Shown here: positions 57,081-64,000 of the stretch, in pieces
Layout of the letters: each line of letters begins with the position of its first letter
How positions within the stretch are numbered: position 1 is the stretch's first letter
Source of the DNA: MA-ANB-1 sp965216445
GTDB lineage: Bacteria; Actinomycetota; Acidimicrobiia; Spongiisociales; ZC4RG35
Direction of reading: 5' to 3'
Assembly: GCA_965216445.1 (NCBI GenBank)
Contig: OZ244166.1
Location: forward strand, 2,545,531-2,609,530
DNA length: 64,000 nt
Translations under genes and position numbers: made by a program
The notes under the pieces: generated by a model
Seen by the model: the letters and a program-made list of their open reading frames with translations, nothing else
Told to the model about the DNA's origin: nothing
Database searches by the model: none

Positions 57081-58313
57081 TTAGACCGAGAAACCCCATT
57101 CACCGTTCGAAATGATTGGTTCTTCGCTGCCATCTTCCAGCACGCCGTACACACTGAGGTCAGGTGATCCGACCACAAAGTCAACGTGGACACTGCTCTG
57201 GTTGAGACCTGCTTGGGTCCGTTCCTCACCCGACATATCGGCAGCTCCATCGAAACACATCGGGTAAGACTGGCCAAGGGCGATATGGCATGCATCGTTC
57301 TCGTCGTACAGAGTGTTGTTCCAGACCAGCCCTTCAGCGGCTACCGCTCCAGACTGTGGAACCATCGCAGCTTCACCAAATCGGACCGCTCCCTCATCGG
57401 TGCCGAGGATCCGTTCGAGGACGTCTTGCCCCTTTTCAGCCGTGGCCTCCACCACCTTGCCTTCCGAAACCTGAAAAGAGAAGCCTTCGATCAAATCGCC
57501 GAAGTAGCTCAATGGTTTGCTCGACTTGATTCGTCCCTCCGCTTTCATCCGGTGGGGTGAGGTGAAGACCTCCTCCGTGGGAATGTTCGGTGTGAACGGT
57601 CGCCCAGCCGGGGTCTTGACACCACCGCCCTCCCACTGCACCCGGTCAGTCATGCCAAGAGTGAGATCCGTATCCGGGCCCTCGTAGCGCAACGCGGTGT
57701 ACCGACGCTCAGTGAGGTAGCTCTTCCTCTTGCCGAGGTCACTGAGGTGATTGCGCCAGGCATCCACTGGATCTGCTTGGTCGATCCGGCAGGCGCGAAA
57801 GATCGCGTCCCACATCTTCTCCGCGGCCGCATCATCGTCTTCGTCGCCCATGACAGTGCGACTCCACGCTGGCACCGGGGCTCCAACGATGCTCCAGGGG
57901 ATCTCCAGGGCACCCATGGCATCGAAGTGTGGTTTCAGAAACCCGCCATTGACTCTCTGGAAGCCCTGGACCCGATTCATGTCAACTCCGGCGAGAGCCG
58001 AAGGGTCCTCCGCATACACACGAAGGAATGAGGCACCTTCTTCGTAAGCGCGCATCCGGAACTGACTCATCCCGCTCACAGCATTCGCAGCCTTCTCGGA
58101 GCCATGACTGAACCTGGCACGACCAACCTGATCGTCTGCCCAGAGGACATCCACACTCTCAGCGCCCCTCTCGTAGGCGGTCTCAACCAGCAGCCTCGTG
58201 AATTCAGGTAACTGAATAGGCGACGCGACCAAAACCCGATCGCCTTCCTCCAGTCCCAGACCAACCTGCAGAGCAACGTCGGCGTATTTCTTGAGCATTT
58301 CCTCAGATGGCAC
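57081..58313 (-). CDS. M29-family aminopeptidase
   Basis: 410-aa metallopeptidase of family M29 (thermophilic aminopeptidase T-like). N-terminal YADVALQVGLGLEEGDRVLV, central GMTDRVQWEGGG and TPNIPTEEVFTSPHRMKAEG, and C-terminal ACHIALGQSYPMCFDG plus LNQSSVHVDFVVGSPDLSV contain the conserved Glu, His, Tyr and Asp ligand region. It removes N-terminal residues from peptides with two metal ions. GTG 58313 has GGGAG 9 nt upstream. It is a single gene, convergent with the fused oxidoreductase gene. Confidence 0.88.
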   Translation of the reverse strand: MPSEEMLKKYADVALQVGLGLEEGDRVLVASPIQLPEFTRLLVETAYERGAESVDVLWADDQVGRARFSHGSEKAANAVSGMSQFRMRAYEEGASFLRVYAEDPSALAGVDMNRVQGFQRVNGGFLKPHFDAMGALEIPWSIVGAPVPAWSRTVMGDEDDDAAAEKMWDAIFRACRIDQADPVDAWRNHLSDLGKRKSYLTERRYTALRYEGPDTDLTLGMTDRVQWEGGGVKTPAGRPFTPNIPTEEVFTSPHRMKAEGRIKSSKPLSYFGDLIEGFSFQVSEGKVVEATAEKGQDVLERILGTDEGAVRFGEAAMVPQSGAVAAEGLVWNNTLYDENDACHIALGQSYPMCFDGAADMSGEERTQAGLNQSSVHVDFVVGSPDLSVYGVLEDGSEEPIISNGEWGFSV

Positions 58314-58365
58314 GGCACTCCCGCCTTTGGGTGGTTTGAAGATAGTTGGCAGTCGCCGGCCGTGC

Positions 58366-59661
58366 TCAGGTGCTTTCGCTGCCGCTGATCGCGTTCAGAC
58401 GCTTGGTGAGAAATCTCTGCTCCGGCCCGTCTACAACCAACTCGAGAGCCCGGCTCAGCGCACTTTCGGCTTCACGTTGTTCTCCGAGTTGTTCGAGGAA
58501 GTAGGCGCGTGCGGTGTGGAAGGCGTGGTAGCTCTGCAGGACCTCGCTGAGGACGTCGACGGCTCTGAGCCCGTGTGTCGCACCGTGGGCCTCTCCGACA
58601 GCAACCGCTCTGTTGAGCAATATCACCGGGGCAGGATGCAGAGCTGCCAACTGGTCATACCACGAAAGAATCGACTCCCAGTTCGGCTCACCTGCGGAGG
58701 CATGTTCGGCCGCGATTTCGGCCTGAAGCAGGTATGGGCCCGGACGCGACGTCCGCCGAGCCCGTTCCAACACAATCTGACCCGAGCGAATCATCTCAGC
58801 ATCCCAAAGGCTCCGGTCCTGGTCAGCCAGGATCACGAGATCCCCGTGTTGGTCTGTCCGGGCGTGACGCCGACTGTGCTGGAAGAGCATCAGGGCGTAG
58901 AGGCCGAGAGCCTCGGACTCGTCTGGCATGAGTTCGACGAGGATCTCTCCCAATTCCAAGGCAACCCCGGCCAGGTCGCTCCTGAGCAATTGGTCTCCTG
59001 ATGATGCGAAATACCCCTCGTTGAAAATGAGGTAGACCACCGCGAGAACCTCGCTCATCCGGTCGACGAAATCGTGATCCTCGGGGACCCGGAATGGGAT
59101 CCCGGCGTCCCTGATCTTGGCCTTTGCCCTCACCAGTCGTTGCGCCATGGTCGACTCGGGAACCAGGAAGGCACTGGCGATTTCGGTCGTCGTCAACCCG
59201 CCCACCGTTCGCAGTGTGAGGGCGACCTGCTTGGCGGGATCGAGCGAGGGGTGACAGCATGCGAAGATCAGCTCGAGACGATCATCGGTGAATCCGGTCG
59301 ACGGGCTCATCTCCACCTCTCGGCCGGTCCGATCCACTTTCTCGTATCCAGCGAGGACTTGACGTTTGACCTCGAGGTTCTCCCGACGTCGAATCTTGTC
59401 GATGGCCCGACGCCGGGCAACGGTCGAGATCCAGGCGGGAGGGTTGTCAGGAATCCCCCGCTTGGGCCAGTCACGCAGCGCCTCTAGCAGCGCGTCCTGA
59501 ACGGCCTCTTCGGCAAGATCGATATCGCGGGTCATTCTCGCCACCGACGCCAGCACGACCGAGTAAGACTCCCTGAAGGTCTCCTCTGCCACCGTCTTCG
59601 CCGTAGCCAATTTCCAAATACTCTTTCGCGCTCTCGATAACCATCTCCACCGTCCGTCCAT
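58366..59661 (-). CDS. Large ECF sigma factor with C-terminal helical domain (ECF42-like)
   Basis: About 431-aa RNA polymerase sigma factor. Sigma regions 2 and 4 (LAEEAVQDALLEALRDWP, AWISTVARRRAIDKIRRREN, LRTVGGLTTTEIASAFLVPESTMAQRLVRAKAKI) are followed by a 200-residue TPR-like domain (FNEGYF, LLNRAVAVGEAHG, YHAFHTARAYFLEQLG) typical of ECF42-type factors, which usually sit beside a YCII/DGPF-domain gene. None is adjacent here. Start uncertain: ATG 59661 is used, but the conserved part begins near TTG 59610 or GTG 59595, and the frame is open to 59736. Confidence 0.82.
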   Translation of the reverse strand: MDGRWRWLSRARKSIWKLATAKTVAEETFRESYSVVLASVARMTRDIDLAEEAVQDALLEALRDWPKRGIPDNPPAWISTVARRRAIDKIRRRENLEVKRQVLAGYEKVDRTGREVEMSPSTGFTDDRLELIFACCHPSLDPAKQVALTLRTVGGLTTTEIASAFLVPESTMAQRLVRAKAKIRDAGIPFRVPEDHDFVDRMSEVLAVVYLIFNEGYFASSGDQLLRSDLAGVALELGEILVELMPDESEALGLYALMLFQHSRRHARTDQHGDLVILADQDRSLWDAEMIRSGQIVLERARRTSRPGPYLLQAEIAAEHASAGEPNWESILSWYDQLAALHPAPVILLNRAVAVGEAHGATHGLRAVDVLSEVLQSYHAFHTARAYFLEQLGEQREAESALSRALELVVDGPEQRFLTKRLNAISGSEST

Positions 59662-59721
59662 GTCATGTCGAACGGCGGAATCAGATCCAGACAATCTACC
59701 GACGGAGCCGAGCCACGAGGT

Positions 59722-59877
59722 CGAGTTGGGAAGCAACTCGCAAGGAACGCCGAAGGCGTTCCCGCTCTCCCTTCAAAGGCGAAGCCGCAGCGCTGCACCG
59801 AGGGCGAAGCCCTCGCAAGCAACCCGAAGGGTTGCCACTCTCCCTCCAAAGGCGAAGCCACATGCATCTCTCCCTCC
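59722..59877. repeat. Cluster of GAA-loop hairpins alternating with a CTCTCCCTYC module
   Basis: Non-coding. Hairpins with a GAA loop: GGAACGCC/GGCGTTCC (59744-59762), GGC/GCC (59778-59786 and 59851-59859), CGAGGGC/GCCCTCG (59799-59815), GCAACCC/GGGTTGC (59819-59835); CGAGTTG/CAACTCG (59722-59740) has a GGAAG loop. Between them CTCTCCCTYC occurs at 59765-59774, 59838-59847 and 59868-59877. No credible ORF covers it. Confidence 0.75.
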
Positions 59878-60050
59878 AGAGTCGAAGACGAATGGAGGGA
59901 GTACCCCGAGCGCAAGCGAGGGGGGAGGGTGGGCTGAAACTCTCCAAGTTGAGCTTTAGTGGGTGGGTGCCTACCACCCTCGACCGCCGCCTGCGGCGGC
60001 GCCCACTCCCTCCGCCCTCCGCAAGCAAGTGGAGGGGAGTAGATCCGTCT
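59878..60050. other. Intergenic stretch between the two repeat clusters
   Basis: No gene is visible. It contains more GC-rich palindromic DNA, such as CCGCCG-CCTG-CGGCGG near 59984-59999 and CCTCC/GGAGG pairs around 60017-60035, and a first ATCCGTCTCTGGGAGGA junction at 60043. Together with the flanking repeats it forms a region of about 630 bp without genes between the sigma factor and purF. Confidence 0.6.
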
Positions 60051-60280
60051 CTGGGAGGACAGCCGCAGAGCGGAGGGAGAGATCTGGGAGGGCAGCCGCA
60101 AGCGGAGGGAGAGTATGATCCTGGGAGGGCAGCCGCAAGTGGAGGGAGAGTATGAATCCGTCCTTTCGAGGCATCATGAGGATCAGCGGTGCTCCTTATG
60201 GTTGGCGGAATCTGGGAGGGCAGCCGCGGAGGGAGAGTATGAATCCGTCTCTGGGAGGACAGCCGTAAGCGGAGGGAGAG
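60051..60280. repeat. Five copies of a 26-31-bp repeat ending GGAGGGAGAG
   Basis: Copies at 60051-60081, 60084-60113, 60121-60150, 60212-60237 and 60251-60280. Each reads CTGGGAGG[GA]CAGCCG, a variable 2-6 nt that can form CCGC-AA-GCGG, then GGAGGGAGAG. Two copies share the flank ATCCGTCTCTGGGAGGACAG (60243 onward and 60043 onward). The terminal GGAGGGAGAG is the reverse complement of the CTCTCCCTCC module to the left, so the whole region has opposing orientations. Confidence 0.8.
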
Positions 60281-60370
60281 ATCCTTTCCCGTGCTTCGTC
60301 CGGAGAAGGAACCAGGAAGCGGAATCTCACAGAAGTTCGTGCGGGCGGAGGGATTCGTTAGCATGCGGAC

Positions 60371-61801
60371 GTGCCGAACGAGGCTGCTCTAGATCTGTAC
60401 ACCGGCCCCCGCGAGGCATGCGGAGTGTTCGCAGCATACGCCCCGGGGCAGAGCGTCTCGTCCCTCATCTACTTCGGTCTCTTTGCTCTGCAACACAGGG
60501 GGCAGGAGAGCGCCGGAATCGCAACTTCCAACGGTGAGACGGTCACGGTTTTCAAGGACATGGGGCTCGTTGCCCAAGTGTTCGACAGCGTGACTCTTGC
60601 TGGCCTGGATGGGCACCTTGGAATCGGTCATACGAGATACTCAACGACCGGATCAACCAACTGGGAAAACGCTCAGCCGGCCCACAGGCAGGTTGGAAAC
60701 ACAAGCATCGCACTCGGTCACAATGGAAACCTCACCAACACCTCCGAGCTGGCTGAAGATCTCGGAGTCAAGGGCGCCACAACCGACTCCGACCTCATGG
60801 CCGAAGGGTTGGCACGACAGATAGACGATGAAAGGTCTGATTCACGGGGTCTTCCGGCCGCTCTGACCAAGGTTGCACCAACTTGGAGGGGCGCGTTTTC
60901 CCTTGTGCTCATGGATCAGGGTCGGATCATAGGTTTGCGAGACCCAAACGGATTCCGGCCGCTTTGCCTCGGTTCGCTTGGCGATGGAGGTTGGGTACTT
61001 GCCTCGGAGACAGCTGCCCTCGACCTGGTCGGAGCCAGATTCGTCAGGGAGGTCGGCGCCGGGGAAATGGTCGAGATAGATGCTCGAGGTGTGCACTCCA
61101 GCTTTCCCTTCGCCAAGGCGGAGCCTGGGCTCTGCCTGTTCGAGTTCGTCTATTTCGCCCGTCCCGACTCGCAGATCTACGGGAGGAACATTCACTCCGC
61201 CCGTCACGACATGGGGCGAAGGCTTGCTATCGAGCACCCCGTCGAAGCAGACGTGATCGTTCCCGTGCCAGAGTCCGGAATCCCCGCAGCACAAGGTTTC
61301 GCAGCTGAAAGCGGCATCCCTTATGCCGATGGCCTCGTCAAGAACCGCTACGTCGGTCGAACCTTCATAGAACCGTCCCAGCTCCTCCGCGACCAGGGAA
61401 TTCGCCTGAAGCTCAACCCGATACCGGACAATCTCAAGGGCCAAAGGGTGGTCCTCGTCGACGACTCGATTGTTCGGGGTTCGACAACGCGGAAGTTGGT
61501 AGAGATGGTCCGCGAGTCCGGGGCTAGCGAAGTGCACCTCCGGGTCTCGTCGCCGCCGTATCAATGGCCGTGCTACTACGGCATGGACACCTCAGACAGG
61601 TCGACTCTGATCGCAGCCAAAATGTCAGTGGACGAGATCAGGGTCCACCTTGACGCTGACTCCTTGGGGTATCTCTCGCTCGATGGCCTATTGGAAGCAA
61701 CCGACGTGGCCGACGCGGGTTTCTGCGCAGCATGTCTCTGCGGCGACTATCCGACGGACGTTTCCCAAGTGGCCGACAAGTTCCACCTCGAACGGAAATG
61801 A
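60371..61801 (+). CDS. purF: Amidophosphoribosyltransferase
   Basis: First committed enzyme of purine synthesis: PRPP plus glutamine to phosphoribosylamine. 476 aa. A short propeptide precedes nucleophile C17 in EACGVFAAYAP; GIGHTRYSTTG and HNGNLTN follow; the PRPP loop is VVLVDDSIVRGST. Four 4Fe-4S ligands are visible (GLCLF, WPCYYG, and two in CAACLCG), so it is the Bacillus-type, self-processing Fe-S enzyme. GTG 60371 has TAGCAT 6 nt upstream, suggesting leaderless transcription directly after the repeat region. It overlaps purM (ATGA). Confidence 0.96.
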   Translation: MPNEAALDLYTGPREACGVFAAYAPGQSVSSLIYFGLFALQHRGQESAGIATSNGETVTVFKDMGLVAQVFDSVTLAGLDGHLGIGHTRYSTTGSTNWENAQPAHRQVGNTSIALGHNGNLTNTSELAEDLGVKGATTDSDLMAEGLARQIDDERSDSRGLPAALTKVAPTWRGAFSLVLMDQGRIIGLRDPNGFRPLCLGSLGDGGWVLASETAALDLVGARFVREVGAGEMVEIDARGVHSSFPFAKAEPGLCLFEFVYFARPDSQIYGRNIHSARHDMGRRLAIEHPVEADVIVPVPESGIPAAQGFAAESGIPYADGLVKNRYVGRTFIEPSQLLRDQGIRLKLNPIPDNLKGQRVVLVDDSIVRGSTTRKLVEMVRESGASEVHLRVSSPPYQWPCYYGMDTSDRSTLIAAKMSVDEIRVHLDADSLGYLSLDGLLEATDVADAGFCAACLCGDYPTDVSQVADKFHLERK

Positions 61802-62760
61802 CCTCATACCGGGACGCCGGGGTAGATCTCGAAGGCGCCGACCGGCACGTCGCAGCCATCGGGCCGATCGTCAAAGAGACGTGGACCGACCAGGTTGTTG
61901 GTGGTTTTGGAGGGTTTGCTGCTGGTGTCCAGATTCCGGCTGGCTACAAAGAGCCCGTCCTGATGATGTCGACAGACGGAGTTGGCACCAAGCTCGAATT
62001 AGCGAGGGCATCTGGTCGCTGGGGTGGCGTCGGGCACGATCTCGTTGCGATGTGTGTGGATGATCTGGCCGCAGTCGGGGCGAAGCCGATCGGCTTCGTC
62101 GACTACATGGCTGTCGGCTCCCTGCAGCCCGATAGGGATCAGACAATCGTTGCCTCGATCGCTGAAGCGTGCCGCTTAGCCGGGTGTCCACTTCTCGGTG
62201 GCGAAACAGCGGAGCACCCCGGCGTGATGGAGGCGGACGCGGTCGATTTGGCTGGTGCCGCCATGGGTGTCGTGGAGAGTGGGAGCGAACTGGGACCTCA
62301 CCGGGTGGCGCCCGGTGACCAGGTGATTGGACTGCGTTCCCCGAACCTTCGGTCCAACGGCTTTTCCCTTGCCCGAGCCGTATTCGCTGACTCTCCCGCT
62401 CGGTCCGATCTACTGGACCCTTCTGTGATCTATAGCCCAGCCGTCCTCGCAGTGGCGTCGTCGGTGAATTCCGCAGCCCACATCACTGGCGGAGGCATCA
62501 CAGGAAACCTATCCAGAGCGTTGCCCGACGGTTTGGCTGCCAGTATCGATCGAGAGACGTGGCAACCACCAGATGTCTTTGCCGAGATAGCGTCTCGGGG
62601 TGTGAGCGAAGAAGAAATGTGGTCGACGTTCAATATGGGCATTGGCTTCTGTTTGGTCGTCTCACCGGAATGCAGCGACGATGTCATGAAGCTCACGCAG
62701 GAGCACGATCCGGCCCGCATTGGTCAGATCCTCCCAGGAGCCGGGGTGATCTACACGTGA
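61798..62760 (+). CDS. purM: Phosphoribosylformylglycinamidine cyclo-ligase (AIR synthetase)
   Basis: ATP-dependent closure of the imidazole ring. The 320-aa protein begins MTSYRDAGVDLEGADRHV, with LMMSTDGVGTKLELA, DLVAMCVDDLAAVGAKP, GCPLLGGETAEHPG, AHITGGGITGNLSRALP and FNMGIGFCLVV, all family motifs. ATG 61798 overlaps the purF stop by 4 bp; the longer frame from 61732 lies within purF. Its stop overlaps the next gene (GTGA). purN is not adjacent. Confidence 0.95.
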   Translation: MTSYRDAGVDLEGADRHVAAIGPIVKETWTDQVVGGFGGFAAGVQIPAGYKEPVLMMSTDGVGTKLELARASGRWGGVGHDLVAMCVDDLAAVGAKPIGFVDYMAVGSLQPDRDQTIVASIAEACRLAGCPLLGGETAEHPGVMEADAVDLAGAAMGVVESGSELGPHRVAPGDQVIGLRSPNLRSNGFSLARAVFADSPARSDLLDPSVIYSPAVLAVASSVNSAAHITGGGITGNLSRALPDGLAASIDRETWQPPDVFAEIASRGVSEEEMWSTFNMGIGFCLVVSPECSDDVMKLTQEHDPARIGQILPGAGVIYT

Positions 62761-63557
62761 CGTTTTCTGATGCGACGGCGCTCGTACGGGAAAGCGAAAC
62801 CGTTTGGAGCGCGAGTCTGGCCGAGAACTGGGACATCATGGCGAACACCAACGGTGGCTACATGCAGGCCCTGGCCGCTCGAGCCGGCAGTGAGGCGTCA
62901 GGGGGAAGGGATCCAGTTGCCATCAATGGCCACTTCACCAGACCTGGACACACTGGTCCGGTCAGTATCGAGACCGAGGTGGTCCGCAGTGGGAGACGGT
63001 TCTCGGTGGTTCGCAGTCGTATGAGCCAAGACGGCGCAACCATCCTCGAAGCCGTGGGCACGTACGTGGAACCCGACGAGCAAGACCCGGACATTGTGCT
63101 CAGCGATGGGCAACCACCGAAACTTCCACCACCGGAAGAATGCGCTCGGGCGCTCCCGGCTTCGGATGCCCCTTTTCCACCCCCATTGATGGGAGAGTTG
63201 GACATCCGACTCGGCCCCGACATGGAGGATGCCTTCCGCGGCAACCCATCCGGAAAGGCTCTGGTTGAAGGTTGGTTTCGGCTCCTCGACGACGAGTCCA
63301 TGGATCCCTTCGCGCTGGTCCTCGCGGCCGACGCTTTTCCCCCGACAACTTTCTCCGCCAACCTCCCCATCGGTTGGACGCCAACTCTCGAATTGAGCGT
63401 CCATATTCGGCTTCCCCGAACCCAGGGTTGGCTCCGCTGCCAGTTCCGAAGCCACTATGTCACAGGTGGTTTCATAGAAGAGGACGGCCTGTTTTGGGAT
63501 GAAAAAGACCGTCTCGTCGCACAGTCGCGACAACTGGCCCTGGTTGCACAACCGTGA
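62757..63557 (+). CDS. TesB-like acyl-CoA thioesterase, double hotdog
   Basis: 266-aa protein of the thioesterase superfamily with two hotdog domains (4HBT_3/TesB-like). The first has NWDIMANTNGGYMQALAARA, HFTRPGHTGPVSIETEVVRSGRRFSVVR; the second LVLAADAFPPTTF, WTPTLELSVHIR and GFIEEDGLFWDEKDRLVAQSRQLA. It presumably hydrolyses medium- or long-chain acyl-CoA. GTG 62757 overlaps the purM stop by 4 bp, so it is translated with purF-purM despite an unrelated function; the frame opening at 62559 is a shadow of purM. Confidence 0.82.
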   Translation: MTFSDATALVRESETVWSASLAENWDIMANTNGGYMQALAARAGSEASGGRDPVAINGHFTRPGHTGPVSIETEVVRSGRRFSVVRSRMSQDGATILEAVGTYVEPDEQDPDIVLSDGQPPKLPPPEECARALPASDAPFPPPLMGELDIRLGPDMEDAFRGNPSGKALVEGWFRLLDDESMDPFALVLAADAFPPTTFSANLPIGWTPTLELSVHIRLPRTQGWLRCQFRSHYVTGGFIEEDGLFWDEKDRLVAQSRQLALVAQP

Positions 63558-63622
63558 GCAAAACGCGATGACCCTGCAATGGCTAGTCCGCTCCTGTAAC
63601 AGGCTGTAGAGAAGATTTCGTG

Positions 63623-64000
63623 ATGACCACGGCTAGTGAAAGCTCACTCGCCGCCCGAGTCGCATCTCTTGTCCTTCTCGGATTCGATGACTACACGACC
63701 CAGCATCGAGAGTTGAACAAGAGGGCGCCAGCGAGATTCGAGCGTCGTGACTGGGCTGGTATGCAGGCGGACACTGTTGAGAGGCTCCGTATCTACTCGA
63801 CCGCCGTCAGCGAGGTCGTCGTGACCATCAGAGACTTCCTCGGAGAGCAGAGTGAGGATGTTGAGCTTTGGAGCGCCGTTAAGGATCACTACTCCGATCT
63901 ACTGGTCGACCGGCAGGATTGGGAACTCGCTGAGACGTTCCACAATTCAATAACGCGAAGAGTCTTTGAGACTGTTGGTGTCAATCCCAGGGTGGAGTAC
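63623..64000 (+). CDS. aceK: Isocitrate dehydrogenase kinase/phosphatase AceK (5' part only)
   Basis: The first 126 codons of a protein matching the AceK N-terminal regulatory domain, by comparison with the enterobacterial protein from memory: LGFDDYTTQHRELNKRA, ARFERRDWAGMQ, ERLRIYSTAVSEVV, LWSAVKDHYSDLL and ELAETFHNSITRRVF. AceK reversibly phosphorylates isocitrate dehydrogenase and so directs isocitrate to the glyoxylate shunt. ATG 63623, or GTG 63620 in the same frame. The kinase domain lies beyond the window. AceK is mainly a proteobacterial enzyme, so its presence in this background is notable. No aceA or aceB is visible. Confidence 0.8.
   Translation, partial: MTTASESSLAARVASLVLLGFDDYTTQHRELNKRAPARFERRDWAGMQADTVERLRIYSTAVSEVVVTIRDFLGEQSEDVELWSAVKDHYSDLLVDRQDWELAETFHNSITRRVFETVGVNPRVEY

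Noticed and set aside
59609..59670. Further copy of the glnA/purC element near the large sigma factor start (GCGAAAGAG)
   Set aside because: Only the GCGAAAGAG tail is present; neither the palindrome nor the CCTWAGGAA half occurs, and it may lie within coding sequence.
59737..60370. tRNA or small protein genes in the long intergenic region
   Set aside because: No cloverleaf with a T-loop consensus was seen and ORFs there are repeat translations without start signals.

Overview
The window looks like a chromosome segment from a high-GC Gram-positive bacterium of the Actinomycetota, most probably an Acidimicrobiia-type lineage (inference; there is no rRNA gene to settle it). Clues are an Eis-family acetyltransferase, a type I glutamine synthetase with an adenylylation loop, an LCP cell-wall ligase, secreted lipoproteins, many GTG/TTG starts, and a -10-like TANNNT hexamer 6-9 nt before the start codon of about fifteen genes, which suggests widespread leaderless transcription. 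No phage, IS, CRISPR array, rRNA or tRNA was found. Genes are dense, and operon partners usually overlap by 4 bp (ATGA/GTGA).

Layout. 1-9 kb: glycolate oxidase glcD-glcE-glcF (glcF runs off the left edge), the two halves of an oxoprolinase/hydantoinase (hyuB, hyuA) separated by an AlkD-like DNA glycosylase gene and a lytic transglycosylase gene. 9-18 kb: envelope proteins, eis, glnA, corA, and a tandem duplication of a two-gene ECF sigma/membrane-anchored partner module. 18-25 kb: purA-purD, purE behind a 36-bp repeat array, a two-component system. 25-34 kb: spondin-domain protein, glutaryl-CoA-dehydrogenase-like enzyme, a CO-dehydrogenase-type maturation cluster (coxD, coxE, split XdhC) without structural subunits, a second two-component system, a YcaQ-like glycosylase. 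34-46 kb: purB, hydrolases, an oxidoreductase, a PadR-ABC operon divergent from an MFS exporter, an LCP protein. 46-64 kb: purC-purS-purQ-purL, queA with an SDR, an MFS exporter, pfkA, a fused salicylyl-CoA hydroxylase/old-yellow-enzyme reductase, an M29 aminopeptidase, a large ECF sigma factor, a repeat-rich non-coding stretch, purF-purM, a thioesterase, and the 5' part of aceK.

How it fits together. Ten purine genes (purA, B, C, D, E, F, L, M, Q, S) lie in five separate loci in this one segment. Upstream of purA, purC, glnA and corA sits the same composite element: a 14-bp palindrome (GGCCATATATGGCC type), exactly 5 nt, then nnCCTWAGGAA. The constant spacing at four promoters suggests a shared, apparently undescribed regulator linking purine synthesis, glutamine supply and Mg2+ transport. 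A second shared signal is a 20-bp dyad lying over the 19-bp spacer of TTGACT-N19-TACGNT promoters in front of an SDR gene and an MFS exporter (MerR-type geometry). A third is ACAA-N15-TTGT upstream of both ECF modules, whose sigma genes both appear to begin with CTG.
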